Shown here: positions 8,792-21,556 of the stretch, in pieces
Layout of the letters: each line of letters opens with the position of its first letter
Numbering within the stretch: position 1 is the first letter of the stretch
Source: Malania oleifera
Taxonomy: Eukaryota; Streptophyta; Magnoliopsida; Santalales; Ximeniaceae
Direction of reading: 5' to 3'
Assembly (NCBI RefSeq): GCF_029873635.1
Contig: NC_080423.1
Span: 108,299,988-108,363,987, forward strand
Length of the DNA: 64,000 nt
Program-made: the position numbers and the translations under genes
The notes under the pieces: generated by a model
The model's database searches: none
What the model was told of the DNA's origin: nothing
The model's input: only the letters and a program-made list of their open reading frames with translations

Positions 8792-10781
8792 TGTTAGCCC
8801 CAAGGTTTCATTGATCTGCTTTTGATGATAAAATAGTATTACTTTCTGTTTAAGTTGTTTCTATATGATTTAAACCATTAAAGATGAAGAAAAGTCGGAG
8901 AATTAAGAGAAGATATTTGAAGACTTTAACTGATTTATTTGTATTATTTTTCTTTGAGTTGTAATGCATTTTAATTTGTAAAACTCTAAGAAAATATAAG
9001 ACATGACACTAAAAGACTTGAATCGGCAATATGGAAACAAAAGGAATACCGAACCATGGTCTTGTGCCAAGGATGGTAAATCGGTCCCATGGGGTGGTAA
9101 ACCGATTTGGCAAATCTTGCCTCCAATGGTCACTTTTCCCTCTCTAACAGTTAGTAATAGACCAATCGAACCTAGTAAGTGGTCATCTAGTCTGACAAGC
9201 CAAAAGACTCCAAGCAAAAAAACGGATAATTTTCATCCAAATTATATATATATATATATATATGTCTTCCTAAGTCTTGAGAACTTTAGAAAACAAACTC
9301 ATACGGAATATTCAAGTGCTTTTGGTTTCAATTCTCTCTTATTCTCTTTTTGTGTTTCATATTATCAATCTTTAAGAGAAAAGTCTTAAACCTACATTTG
9401 ATCATTCTTTGAGAGTTTATTTTTTGAGCTTAAATTGTAAATCTTCCTTGTGATGAATATTATTTTGTAAGCTTTAATGCATTGGTTCTTAGTCTCCAAA
9501 AAACAAGGATTGTGTTTTGGTTGCCTTGTCTCCATTAAAACAAGGAGTTGTAGTTGGTTCCTTGGTCTCTATCAAAATAAAGGTATAATGGAACCTCAAG
9601 ATAGTTGATCTTAAGAGAGTGGACGTAAGCAAAGATAGTCGAACCATTACAAAAAGGAGTTTGCATCTCTATTCCCTTCTCTATTTCAATTGCTTTCATA
9701 TTTATGTGATTTGCTTGATTGTTGTACTTAGTTTTAATTTTTGTATCAAGTACTTTAACTTCTATAAACACAATACGCACCTCACCTCTTAGGTTTCCTT
9801 TTGATCGACAATTAGTATCAGAGCCTAGCTCTAAATTTTTTTTGACTTAATTGTCTTATATGATCCATGGAAACCAACACTTTTTTATGTGGTTTGAGGG
9901 GCCTTTCACCATTAAACTGCCATTTTTTATGGAAATAATTTTTCTTTTTGGAAATCTTGGATGAGTACCTTCAATCTCTTAATTTTTAAATATGAAATAT
10001 TGTCCAATGTGGGTATATTCCTCCAACTATGGCGGACCATAAAGAGATCATGCATAAACCTAAAAATAGGTGGAATATAAATAATGGACATTTGCATACT
10101 ATAAATACAAGAGTCATGCACATACTATATAATGTCTTAGACCATGATGTTTTTAACAAAATCTCTACTTATGATACAATTAAGGATATTTGAAATGCTC
10201 TTAAAACGTTATATTATGATATACATGATAAACTTGCTAATTTATTTGTTCATCATTATAATATGGCTGAAATGGAGGCAAGAGAAAATGAACATGATGA
10301 AATCGAAGACCATTACCTTATTGACCTTGAAGATAAAGAAGAGACAAGTGACAAAGAGGAGACAAGGAATAAGGAAGAAGAAGAAATATCAACTGATTGC
10401 CTCATAACTATTGAAGATACAGAAGAGGTAAAGAAGAAAAAGGAAGTAAATTCTTTTCAAAATGAGCAACCCGATGAGTTATGTAATGTTTTAAATAAAA
10501 TGCATGATGATTTTGAAAGCATTGGTTTTAAATACAAAGAGTTCACAAAAAAATTAAATATTTTGGCAAATGAAAATAAGTTCTTGAAAAAGGAAAAAGA
10601 AAATTTGAAAGCTAAAATTACATCTAATTTTCTTACAAATGAGTTGAGATTAAAAAATATTTTTTTTTTCAAAAAAAAAAAAAAAAAAAATAAATCTTGA
10701 CAATTGTCTTTCAAAAATTGTTCTAGTAAAGGAGAATTTTGATAGAGTATTAGCTTATAAAAAAAATTTATTTTTGACAAA
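8792..10781 (+). mobile_element. Ty1/copia element A, Sirevirus-like: 5' LTR and gag-type region (broken)
   Basis: The 5' LTR runs from TGTTAGCCCC (8792) to ATCGACA (9810), about 1.0 kb, and has the TTTTGATGATAA phrase near its start that is common in Sirevirus LTRs. The primer site ATTAGTATCAGAGCC follows directly (9811-9825), matching initiator-Met tRNA. Downstream is gag-derived sequence, including an acidic Lys/Glu-rich segment and a coiled-coil stretch (about 10260-10700). It is a fossil with several breaks and is cut on its right by the antisense gypsy LTR piece at 10782. Confidence 0.7.
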
Positions 10782-11142
10782 TGTGATGCCCCAAAAATTC
10801 TACTGTATAATCTCTGATGCCATAATAAAAAAATCACCCAAACTCGATGTGGGTATTGGGTACACCTATCCATAATGTAGTATAAAACATGCAATGGAAA
10901 ATACATCAAACCTCAAAAACTATACAAGAGTTCTAAGCCTTCATATTACATAAGTATTTCCCTAAAATCCATAATACAACCCAAGGTATATAAAAACATA
11001 GAACATATACACATCAGTGCCTCACCAACACTAACTTCAACCCAAAAACAAAACTAATCCAGCTCCGGAACTCCCTAAGCTCGGCTCCCTGGATTTCCTG
11101 AAATGTTAACATTATTGGGGTGAGACACATCTCAGTAAGACG
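10782..11142 (-). mobile_element. Antisense Ty3/gypsy LTR fragment
   Basis: It starts TGTGATGCCCC, the reverse complement of an LTR end GGGGCATCACA as found at 40648-40658. Further in, GGGGTGAGACACATCTCAGTAAG is the reverse complement of the conserved CTTACTGAGATGTGTCTCACC-type phrase found before the 3' end of the LTR at 505-2867. It is inserted into copia element A and interrupted on the right by the LTR of copia element B. Confidence 0.6.
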
Positions 11143-13154
11143 TGTTGGCCTTACAAGGCTTAAAATCTTATTTTGATGATAACAAATAAGATGAACTTAA
11201 CATATTTGGTTAAGTGATGATATTTTAAGACTCAAATATATGACTATAAGGTCAAATGTTTATAAGGATAATTCAAAATTTATACTTCAAAGAAAGATGA
11301 ACAAATGAAGCTTAAAGAGTCAAGGCATGGATTCAAAGATGTCCTAATAAAGCTTGAAAATTATGAGAGCATGAATGTTAAAGAGGACATGCTAAAAAGC
11401 CTAAAGTATATTAAAATTTGAAGACAAGATGGAGTCAAAGAAAGACAAGCATGAAGACTTAAGTGTTTAGAATGTCAGAAGTCATAAAAAATCTTTATGT
11501 AAATACTTTGTATTTAAAATATCTTGTGAAATATGTTGAAAGTTCCTTTAGGGTTAATTATGGACTTAGAGACCTTATTTCCAACCCCGGAAAATGTTTT
11601 ATAAGAAATTAAAGTAAGAGAGCAAAAATGATTTTTGAAAACAAAAATGAAAAATCTGAATTTGATCTGCCCAGACGACTGAGGAGTACCCTCAGAAGAC
11701 TGAAAAAATACTTCAGAAGACTGAAGAATAAGTTCAATCTACTGAAGAATTTTCTGGAGAAATCCTGAAGAGGCAGTACATTCTTAGAAGACTGAACCCT
11801 CAATTTAGTCGTCTGAGTTGGGATTTCAGAAGTCTAAACTTACAGTTCAGTTGCCTGACCCTGTGTCGAGTTTATATTTTTTAGTGTGTTAAGGAACATC
11901 AAACAACTGAACTATCGAAGACTGAACCTGATAGTTCAGTCGTCTAAACACTGTTAACGGTTAGAAATTTTAAATGTTTTAAATTTCATGTGCCCTAAAT
12001 TTTCTAAAAACTTGGAAGATATTCCAAGTAATCTTGGGCAACACGAAATCACTTTTAGAAGCCTATAAATACATGATTTTACAAATCAAATTAATAGAAC
12101 AAAAAAAAAAAAAAAAGAATTGAAAAATTTACTGAAAGCCATCTTGCAATCAAAGCTCTCTCTTGCTCAAATCCTTGCTCAACCGAATTGTTGAATTTAT
12201 GAAGTGCTGATCCATCCTACTACTGAGTTCTGAGTTGCTAATTCTCATCTAGAAAGAACTTGGTGAATTCTTACTTGAGTTTCAATTGTATTTTAATTTG
12301 ATATTTAGATATTGAAGTATCTAGTGCTTGAATTTGTACTAATCTGCTCCATGTGAGAGTGTTCTTGTACGCAAAGGTTACCTATTGTTTCTTATAGTTT
12401 CTTTGACGAATCCAGGTTGTTGGATCGTTGATCAAGTGTGGGGTATCACTTGGAGAGACATTGTTCTACCCTACTTAAGGAGTGTTTAAGCGTGGGGTAT
12501 CGCTTGTAAAAGGTTTGTTTTGCCCGGAAAGGAACGACATAGTGGAATCCTTTGGTGGTATTGACCAAAGGCGATGAAGTAGACTGAGGATAAGCCGAAT
12601 CTTGTAAAAATCTCGGTGTTCTTCTTTCCTTACTCTTTATTTTCAACACCTTTATATATTGTATTGTGTTGTATGCTAAGTGCAGGCTGTAGTGAACAAA
12701 ACTAAAATTAAAAGAAAACTCTTAATAAAAAGAAAGTACGTTTTGATTAACACTTTGCGGAAACCCAAAAAGGAATACGTTGGTTAATCGTTTGCAGAAA
12801 TCTTAATTAAGAGAGAGCAAAAAATTTCATTCAAATATAGGGCTTGCAATTACTCACAAGGCTGCTAACAAAGCAAAAAATTCTCAAAAGCTGAAATTCC
12901 GCAAGTGCTGCAAATTGTGGTTGATTGGGTATTTTTTATTGGTTAATTTGAGTTATTAATTGATTGATTGTTTGGATAAGTATTTTTTTTTTTTAACTTG
13001 TGTGTTAAGTTTTGGTTTGTGGATTGAGTAATTAAGTAAAACTTTGTTGTGTGATTGTTAAATCAACAAGTGGATTAAGAATTTCATAAAAGAATTAAAA
13101 GAAAATTTTAATAACCCAATTCACTCCTCTCTTGGGACTGCACCTTAAATTTCA
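11143..13154 (+). mobile_element. 5' LTR of Ty1/copia element B, Sirevirus-like, about 2.0 kb
   Basis: It starts TGTTGGCCTTAC, has TTTTGATGATAACAA about 30 bases in, and ends near the phrase CAATTCACTCCTCTCTTGGG typical of Sirevirus LTR ends, closing ATTTCA at 13154. The primer site ATTAGTATCAGAGTGG follows. A TATA box TATAAATA lies at 12064-12071. It is inserted in the antisense gypsy LTR piece. Confidence 0.75.
11660..11960 (+). repeat. Array of GAAGACTGAA / TTCAGTCGTC inverted motifs upstream of TATA
   Basis: About ten copies of a short motif in both orientations (CAGAAGACTGAA, TTAGTCGTCTGAG, TTCAGTCGTCTAAA) lie 100-400 bases before the TATA box of the LTR at 11143-13154. Neighbouring copies in opposite orientation can pair as hairpins. 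The layout mirrors the TCGTCGACGA clusters of the gypsy LTRs. Confidence 0.75.
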
Positions 13155-14690
13155 ATTAGTATCAGAGTGGAGTTATAGCAAATCCTAACTAGTAGCTATA
13201 TAAAGATCTAAATGGCACATATAGAAGTAGCTCCCTTTGGAGAGGGTCAATCCTCAACTAGGTCTCCCATCTTTTGTGGTATAAACCATACTTTTTGGAA
13301 ACAAGGAATGAGAATCTACCTACAAACTATGGATTGGAAAGCATGGAGGGTTGTCACACATGGTGATCTTACCCCTACCAAACTTGTAGATGGTACAGAA
13401 GTACCTAAAGAGGAAAAAGAGTTGACCGACAATGACCATAAGATGTTACAAGTAAATTCAAGTGCTATGAATGCATTATATTGTGCTCTTGATGTAAATG
13501 AATTCAATAGAATCATGGCATGTAAATCATTTAAAGAAATGTAAGATAAATTAGAAGTAACCTATGAAGGTACCATTAATGTAAGGGATAATAGAATTGA
13601 TATGCTCCCTAGTGAGTATAAAGCCTTTAGGATGAGCTTGGATGAATCTATCACTAGTATGTATACTAGGCTCACCCATATAATAAACTCCCTCAATGTC
13701 TTAGGAAAGAATTACTCAACTTATGAAATGATTCGAAAAATTCTTAGAAGACTTCCATTGATTAGGAAACCTAAGGCCACTGTAATAACTAAAGGAAGAA
13801 ATTTGAAAAATACCTCCTTAAATGAATTAATAGGATCTCTCCTCACATATGAGATGACAATAAACAAAAGAAGTGGAAAATCTAAAGCCCAAAAATCTGT
13901 TGCATTTAAAACTTCACATGAAAGCTCTAGTGATGAAGATGAAGAAGAGATGGACGTGAATGAGATAGCTTTCATAACCAAGAAACTTGCAAAAATCCTT
14001 AGAAAGAAGAATAAAAGAAAAAAAATGGAACTCAAAAATAGAATCAGATGAAGAAGAAACCAATAAAATGGAAACAAGGAATAAAATTCTTACATGTTAT
14101 AATTGCAAGAAAGTTGGACACATAAAACCAGATTGTCTACTGCTCATAAAGGATTCTAAAAAGAAAAAGGCAATGAAGGCCACTACATGGGACAATCTAA
14201 GTTCTAGTGGTTCAGAGAATGAATCAAGTGAATAAGAGTTTGAAAATGGATGCTTTATGGCATGAGACGATGCTAAAGAACAAAGTTCCACATCTAAATC
14301 ATCAAATAACTCATACAATGAATCTTGCTCATCTTATGAATCTAATAATGAGAGTATGCCATCTTATATGCCATCTAATGAAGAATTACAAAATGAATTA
14401 TTCAAAATTCATAAGATTCTAGTTAGAGTAACAAAATGATATATTTCATTGAAAAATAAGAATGAAGTTGTTATGAAGGAATTAGAATCTAAAAATCTTG
14501 TTGAAAATGAAAAAAGATTTGAAAATCAAGAGATTAGAAAGTAATAATGAAAAGATGATGAAGGAATTAGAAGATATAAGATCCCTAACTTCCATTAATA
14601 ATGAAAAAAATCAATATATTTCTGAACTAGAGAATAAAATCAGTAAGATATCTCAAGACAAAGAAAAACTACAAGAATCGCTAATGAAGT
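13155..14690 (+). mobile_element. Gag region of copia element B (broken, 3' part absent)
   Basis: After the primer site, a gag frame opens at 13212 (MAHIEVAPFGEGQSSTRSPI) with the FxGINxxFWKxxMRIYLQ pattern of copia gag, then a CCHC knuckle (CYNCKKVGHIKPDC, 14095-14136) and a Lys/Glu-rich coiled coil up to about 14690. Sirevirus-type gags have this order. Homology stops at about 14690. It is a fossil with several breaks. Confidence 0.75.
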
Positions 14691-17652
14691 AGTATTATCT
14701 GGTAGGTACAAAATTAATTAGCAATATTCATAATATTTGAGCATCTGCATCTCTATCCTTTTTATAGTAAAGAAAACAGCATCTGCTAACAAAATGATGT
14801 CCCTGGTAGTTTTTACAGCTACTGTTGTAAGGGCCCATGCCTCATAAAGACGTGAGGAAATTAACAATACTAAAATGAATATACATGTCCTATAAAAAAA
14901 CATAACTGTGTTTTATATGCATTGCTCTCTGCTGGAAAGCTGTATGCCAATGATGGAAAATGTCACCTTTGGATTGGTAATTTAAGCAAAAAAAATTTAC
15001 CGGTTATGGCCTAAATGAGTTGCAACTTGGCCTAATCATCATATTTAAGATCAACCACACTCTCAAAAATGATCACCTGCATTTCTAGATTCCTCTTCTT
15101 GCATCTTTTATTTGACAATGTTATGAGATATGCATGAACAACCAGTTCTTTCTGAGAGTTGAAGAGGAGGATAAAGATGTAGGGCATAAGTGATACCAAC
15201 CATCAAAGCAGTCATTATGACAAAACCTTAAAATCTGTCTTTTCGCATTGTCCACATATTATTGTCTAGTGATACTGTGTTTCTATTTGGGTTTGGTGTA
15301 CAGAGTAAAATCCACAAGAGTTTGCTAAAATAAGCTGTACAGAATAATCTCCCTCTCTCATTATCATACATTAGTCTATCAGAGTGTCCACATGGGACAC
15401 TTCTTCTGAAAACCAACAAACATGTCAGTGTTACATAACTAACAAACATCACATCTATGCATATGATTATCTATGTGAATTGTATCAAACAAGCATTATA
15501 TGTTGCCCCATGCAAATGCCTATTATTATGGCCTATTAGAGATTGATCTTATGTCAGTGGAGTCCCAAATCAAAAGATTCCTCAATTCCAACCACCTCAT
15601 ATTGGCCATAAAAACAGATTTTCACCATGAATTCCATCTAGGGCTGTATCCCTCTGTTAAAATCACAGACCATCATGCCCTTCCTCACCAACTCCACCTA
15701 CATTATTTTTTGCAGCCTCTTATCCTTTCAGCACTCCCTATCCCAATAATGTTTCTTTCTTTATCTTAGTGTTGATATTATAGATATCCAAGAGTGAGAT
15801 TTTAGCTGGTAATGGTAGTGCCATTTTTTTGTAGTTCAAGATTTTTGATAAAGATTTGGAAGGTAGCAATGGGCCACTATAAGATCTAAGAAGGGACAAA
15901 AATGGTGGGGTTCATTGCACTTTGCATCATTTGAGGCTTCACTATGCTCGGTTTGATTATGAGTGGCACTTAACAAGATGAGGGTGGGTAAAATTTCCTA
16001 TAAGGATCTAGATTGCATGCCACCTATTCTAGGTAACAACAGAGAGCAAGATATTGACTGGTCAATATTGTCTGGTCAAGTCACATGTAAACCAATTCAG
16101 CTCACTTTTGAAGGTGGCAGGGTTACAGATCATGGTGGGACTCAACCTTCTGCAGTCATAACACTAGGAAATGTTGATCACACCAAAACATTTGTAGACC
16201 ATCCTAACAGTTGGCCTGATGATGCTTTATACTTCTCAAGAATAAAAGCTAAATGATAAAGAGATCCACGATAGAGACCATACACTTGACAATAACCAAA
16301 GAATTGGAAGCTATACTCACCATGACAGGATTACCTTTTCTCCAGCCTTAAGTACTAGTTTATGCTGTTTGGAATAGAAAATTTCCAGAAGTAGATCCTC
16401 TCTAGATTTTGGTATTGGCAACTTAACAATTTTGTAGCCCGAAGTTTAGCAAAGAAGGGGTTCCTTCGAAATTTGAACCATGTAATTTTTTTCCTGATGT
16501 GCAAATAAAAAATGTTTTTTAATATGTCTACTCTATTATCTTCCATTTAATTAATGAGGAATCAGAAAATATCCCATCAAAGTATGTGGACTAAAAACCA
16601 TGGGCAAAATTACTATCTCAATTGGTTAAGGTATAACCTTGGACTTCAGCAAATCCTACAACCAAAAAAAATTCATTGTTTTAGCAATAGATTTATATTT
16701 GTCTCATTGGCATGGCAGTGAAAACATACTTACATGAATTTAACAGGTAGATGAATTCCCTAGGAACTTAACATCTGACACGGGAAAAAATTCTGCTGAG
16801 GCAAGTATTAGCTGATTTCATTATTGCTAGATACCTAAATTTTGCGACACCTAGGCATATGAGAACACCTTTTTAAGGAACTCTAGCAAACGAACAAAGA
16901 AGAAAATGACATCAAGGAGGAATGCCAATATTTGGAAAGAACCTAACCCTGAGTGATTCAAGGCTCAAAACTCACTCCAAAGGCATGTATGGTATCTTTG
17001 GTTTGACTTCCCCAAAGAACCTGAACAATTATAGCCCATTGACACTTAAAATTTCACCATATCATCAAAAGAAGAAGAAAAAAAAAAGCGACTAAGATTC
17101 ATTACAATTTACAAAAGTCTATATCAATAACTCAAATGCACTGAGGGAAAAAAAGGACTAGGAGCCATTGCATTTTACAAGGGCCCCATTCACTAGTTCA
17201 AATGTAATGTACACAGAATGAGCTCATTATTGGTTCTATCTATATAATTTTAATTATTGTTTGATGCTTGTAAAACATTTGAGAATCTTTTGAAAAGATA
17301 GCACTCAGTCTGGAGGCTAACTCTAAAACAGCACCATTAATTCCAGTAAATCTCAAATTTGTAATGATGACATGACAGGAATTTAACTATAACCAGGAGT
17401 TGGTGAAGAAGCCCTGTAGAACTTCCTTGTTAAAAGATGGCTATGCTAGTTACTGAGTCTATGCTTGGTATGAAAGAAAAGTGAAGGATATAAAAGGTTT
17501 CCAATGCAATGGTTGAAAGACACAAACCTCCTTTTGTCTTCCTAGTTATGCATGCCAATTCTTGGGTTGAAACATTTTCCATACTCCCACCTTTCCATCC
17601 TTCCTCCCAAGCTCCCAGTGGTCAGCTTGTTCATCCAAAGTGAGTGTTATGT
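14691..17652. other. Spacer without a recognised gene
   Basis: Short frames on both strands, none longer than about 97 codons (15963-16256 is the longest plus-strand one) and none matching a family I know. It could hold introns or a 3' UTR of a minus-strand gene starting near 18.9-19.1 kb, but I see no exon chain that I can support. Confidence 0.4.
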
Positions 17653-18108
17653 TGTTGGGACCAGAGGAGTCCATGGGTGGACTTGATACACATGTGTGAA
17701 CACCAACTTGACCCAAAAACTTAAGCCCATTGGGCCTTGGGTCTAACCATATATATAAACACCCATCATCTACTCAAATTTTTCAATATGGGACAAGCTC
17801 ACAAGTGAAATTCTCAACAATCTCCCTCTCACTTTTGAGTTCCAATTGCTCCCCCTTGAACGGAAACCGTCTTCCTTATGGGAGTAAGCCCAATTCCCCA
17901 ACAGTTGCTCAAGTGAGTCTTACCACTGGCGTCATACGTGCCTCATATTACATTCCACATACTTCTGAACTAATCCTACATCCCACGTCTTGATCTTATT
18001 CGGATTCATCCCCAGACTAGATAATCCTTATTGGCCTCGGTCACACACTTGGTCCTCCAATTGTTAGCACGTCAGGAGAATTAATTTCACCTCGTGGAAT
18101 TCTCAACA
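17653..18108 (+). mobile_element. Solo LTR, copia-type, 456 bp
   Basis: It starts TGTTGGGACC and ends TTCTCAACA, flanked on both sides by the identical 5-bp target duplication TATGT (17648-17652 and 18109-18113). A TATATATAAAC box lies near 17748. There is no internal region, so this is a recombined solo LTR. The plus orientation is inferred from the TATA box only. Confidence 0.8.
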
Positions 18109-18238
18109 TATGTAATTACATATGATCGGTATTCATGCCATTTTCTAAACCCCACACTAGGTCAGCCATCAAACAATTTACAAACAAGTAATACAGGTTG
18201 ATCTGACCCTTCATAGGCTAGCCTAACACTAATTAAAG

Positions 18239-18371
18239 ACCTGTTTAGTACGTGAGAATGGAATGGAATAGAATGGCATTGGCCTTTATATTTTTACATT
18301 TTCGCATTTAATTCTTTTCTTCATGTCATTCTACTCACATTCTATTCTATTCCAGCATACCAAACATAAGG
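18239..18371. mobile_element. MITE-like imperfect inverted repeat
   Basis: The left arm CCTGTTTAGTACGTGAGAAT with GGAATGGAATAGAATG is mirrored on the right by CATTCTATTCTATTCCAGCATACCAAACATAAGG. The arms are about 45 bases around a short AT-rich centre. A similar GGAATGGGAT/ATCCCATTCC-type pair occurs near 58250-58325. Confidence 0.45.
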
Positions 18372-18815
18372 TATGGACGAGCTCTAAGGAGAGTCCTAAC
18401 GTGACGAAATGCATTCAATCCCTCATAAGATCAAACTCGGGTCTGAATTTAAGTCGACACCTATAACAGGAATTGCAGCCCTCTCGAGTTCCCCGAATCA
18501 AACTAAACTCGGGCCGCCATAACCCAAAAAGGGAAAAAAAGGCAATATTGGTTGATTTTGGTTTGATTTAGATTCCAATATAGCCCAATTAGCAAATCAT
18601 CATTACCACCAACCGTTGCCGACCAAACAAAATCACAAGATTTACATCATGATTTCCGTCAAAGCACAACAAAACAAGTGAAGAAAAACGGATTCTTGTT
18701 GAAACATCAATTCCCTTTTCGTTATTAATGTAATTATTATTAATACTACGATCATTGCTACCAAAATAAATCATTTGAAGCTAGCACTGCCGCAAAATTA
18801 ATCATTTGAAGGGTT

Positions 18816-18908
18816 TCAAAGTGAACATCCGCGTAACGTCAACACAATGTCCAGAACGACGATTAGACAGAGGATTGTAGATTCGTGTTGAGGGTTTGAT
18901 TGATCCAT
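18816..18908 (-). CDS. Candidate small ORF or first coding exon, unrecognised
   Basis: The minus strand encodes 30 residues, MDQSNPQHESTILCLIVVLD then IVLTLRGCSL, with one hydrophobic segment (residues 12-25) that could span a membrane. It lies just downstream (minus strand) of a GC-richer patch with a GA/CT run that looks like a promoter and leader. I know no family for it. It may be a short peptide, a uORF, or the start of a spliced minus-strand gene whose other exons I cannot place. Confidence 0.25.
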   Translation of the reverse strand: MDQSNPQHESTILCLIVVLDIVLTLRGCSL

Positions 18909-19200
18909 CAATAATCCAATGCTTCAGTAATCAAGTTATGCAGATTCAACGTCGGGTTCTTTTCTTCAATTTTCAATTCATCAAACTAATAATGGCACAG
19001 AGAGAGAGAGAGAGAGAGAGAGCTCACGGGGAAGCGCGTGGGATGCAGCCGCTCTGAACCTGCGATGGTAATCAGAAAAGGTGGCGACGGGAAAAAGGTG
19101 CTTTTGCTGCGAGAAGGGAAAAAGAAGAGGAAGAGTCTTTTAAGCGACAAAAGTCAAAAACAACGCTGAAAGCTGCCTTAGCATTGTGAGATAAAAGGTG
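18909..19200 (-). promoter_or_regulatory. Promoter/leader-like patch, probably minus strand
   Basis: It is GC-richer than its surroundings, with an (AG)n run (18999-19022, reading CT on the minus strand, common in plant 5' leaders) and CpG-containing sequence to about 19160. It is oriented away from the similar patch at 20.66-21.06 kb. Confidence 0.35.
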
Positions 19201-20660
19201 GAAGAAATAAATTAAATCAATAGTTCTTTAATTAAGTTAATTTTACTTTTTATTTGTTATTTTTGATAATTCAAAAACTCCAACCATCATCGCTCCACTT
19301 TGGACACTACGGGACAACACCAAACCTGATGGTGAATGCCGCCCACCTATTTACGCACATCTAGTAATTCACCGACTAAACTTTTAAGGGGAAATCGAAC
19401 TCGTGATCATGAGATCACCAAAGTTACAAGTGGTCCTTGTCCTGTTAATATTAATTAAGTTAAATTTTGACTTTTCCTATTACTATTACCCACTCCAAAT
19501 TTAAACCATAGTGTCAATTTTCTCTTACTTCTCAATTAAAATTTTTAGCTTTCCACCTTTAATCTTATCTTTTAAATATTAAAAATATGATAAAAGACAC
19601 TGATATCTCCTGAAATTTAGTAAAAAAATACCGACTTTTCTTGAAATTTCAAAAATTACAAAGATCTTCATGGAAGGTTCACGCATTTTGCAAACTTCTT
19701 TTGAGATTTGTTAATTTTGCAAAAAATAAACTTTTTAAGGGGTATAAATGTCCCAAAAAAAATGTTAAGGCCATGGTAGATCTGCCTCACTTGTAAAGGT
19801 TCTTGTTTTTTTTTTTTTCACCGAATCTTAAACAAGGTTAATGTTTTTTTATCTTAAAAATAAAATAATTAACTTTAAAAATTTTCAAATAACATGAGTT
19901 GAATTTATCTATAAGGCAAAAATTAGCATATATAAAAATGTTAATCTATGAAAGGCAATTCATGCATGTATTACATGTGTGTGACTCTTTATACATGAAT
20001 GAGTTGTTTATCAAATTAATAAATTATAGTATATGTTCATTTGTTCTGTCTTAAGCATGAAAACTAAATAATATTTTGACATTTTATAAATCAAAATCAC
20101 GAGAGAAAAATTATATTGTTTCTCTAAAAATTAAATTTTGCAACGAAATAAAATTTTATCTTGCCTATATGAAAATTTCAAATTTTACTTTTATGACTTA
20201 AATGCGTTTTATAAAAACTATTAAATGGTTACAAAATCTTTATGAAAATAACAAATATATTTAATACAAAAGTTAAATAAGTATACAGAACATTTCAACA
20301 TCTTTGTCCCGTTCTCAACTAAATTTTATTTAAAACGAAAAAATACAAGTATTAAATATAGGGGCGCAAAGGATTTAAGGAGCAATATTATATGCACAAC
20401 CCACAGTTATAGCTATTGTGTTTAATCAAATATATATTATAATATTTTAATATACAATATCTTAAAATATGTTCATGATTGAAGGCACAAGCATTATCAT
20501 GCATTTAGATTTTTTTTTTTATATTATAAACTCCTAATTATATTTAGAGTCGAAAAGGTCAAAAGGAATATAAAAAAATATAAGAAATTATTTTTTGTTA
20601 CAAAAAAAAAAACTAAATATGCAATAAATTGATAAATAAATTAACAATATTTTTAAATAT
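19201..20660. other. AT-rich spacer
   Basis: No coding frame of note and no repeat that I can define. It separates two promoter-like patches pointing away from each other. Confidence 0.5.
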
Positions 20661-21060
20661 CTCTCTCTCTCTCTCTCTCTCTCGCATATTTTACATTTTT
20701 ACTCTTTCACAAAGGATCCGAGTGGAGCCCTAACATCTATTGCCATGACAAGATGAGAGTGACCAAAAGCCCAGCCCAACCTGGCCACCGGGCCCTTTGC
20801 CGACAACACCCCAGAAGCGCACGTGAGTTGCACTTCTCCTTTTTCCCGCTGCTACTCTCTCTCTTTCTCTCTGCGATGAACACGGGGGAGCAAGCTGTCG
20901 CCTCTCCGGAGCTCGGGCGTCCGCACTCGCGATTTGTTTCTTCTGGAACCCTAAAAAGCGTTCCCCTCGCGTAGTTTCATCAACAAATGGCCTAATTGCG
21001 GAGAAGACGCCGTCTCAGAGCCCTTTCGATCCCGTCAAACGCTAACGGTCAGTCTTAGTA
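20661..21060 (+). promoter_or_regulatory. Promoter and 5' leader-like patch of an unseen plus-strand gene
   Basis: A (CT)n run (20661-20683) is followed by GC-rich sequence with CTCTCTCTTTCTCTC and a short frame (20876-20974, MNTGEQAVASPELGRPHSRF and 12 more residues) that could be an upstream ORF. AACG/GTCAGT near 21048 could be a splice donor. This looks like a transcribed first exon, but I cannot identify the gene. Confidence 0.35.
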
Positions 21061-21512
21061 GAGTTAGTACGAACTTAAATCTGCTCAATTACCAGATCAG
21101 GCTGAACAATTTTTATATGTTTATTTATGCAGGTGCATTTTAATACTAAAAATATATAATGATTGGTGAATGTATTTTGGTAAAAGGAAATGTATTATTC
21201 CTGTGGATTAGTGAGTGTACTAGGATTTCAGACATCACCGTGTAAAGAAAGGGGAAATGTATACTAAATTTAATTCTCTGGTTCATGAATTTCATTGAAT
21301 CATAAATGTTAAACATTGCTAGTTTATTTTAATATTTTAATTTTGTTAAAATCTATGTATCATCTTGGAAAGAGCATGTGCCTTGAGTTAGATATCTATT
21401 TAAGAGAGTCTTTGGAAAAGGCACTTATCTTGGAGCTAGAAATTTATTTAATTGAGTACTTAGAAAATGATGTATTTCATAAATTCATAATATTAAGTGA
21501 ACCTTTATTTAG

Positions 21513-21515
<3 letters not shown>

Positions 21516-21554
<39 letters not shown>
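21516..21554 (+). repeat. (TA)n microsatellite
   Basis: About 19 uninterrupted TA units. Two apparent open frames across it are artefacts of the repeat. Confidence 0.95.

Positions 21555-21556
<2 letters not shown>

Noticed and set aside
9003-9389. 128-codon frame as a host gene
   Set aside because: It lies inside the LTR of copia element A and crosses a TA run.
15963-16256. 97-codon plus-strand frame as a gene
   Set aside because: No recognised motif, no promoter-like context, and a length within what AT-moderate DNA gives by chance.
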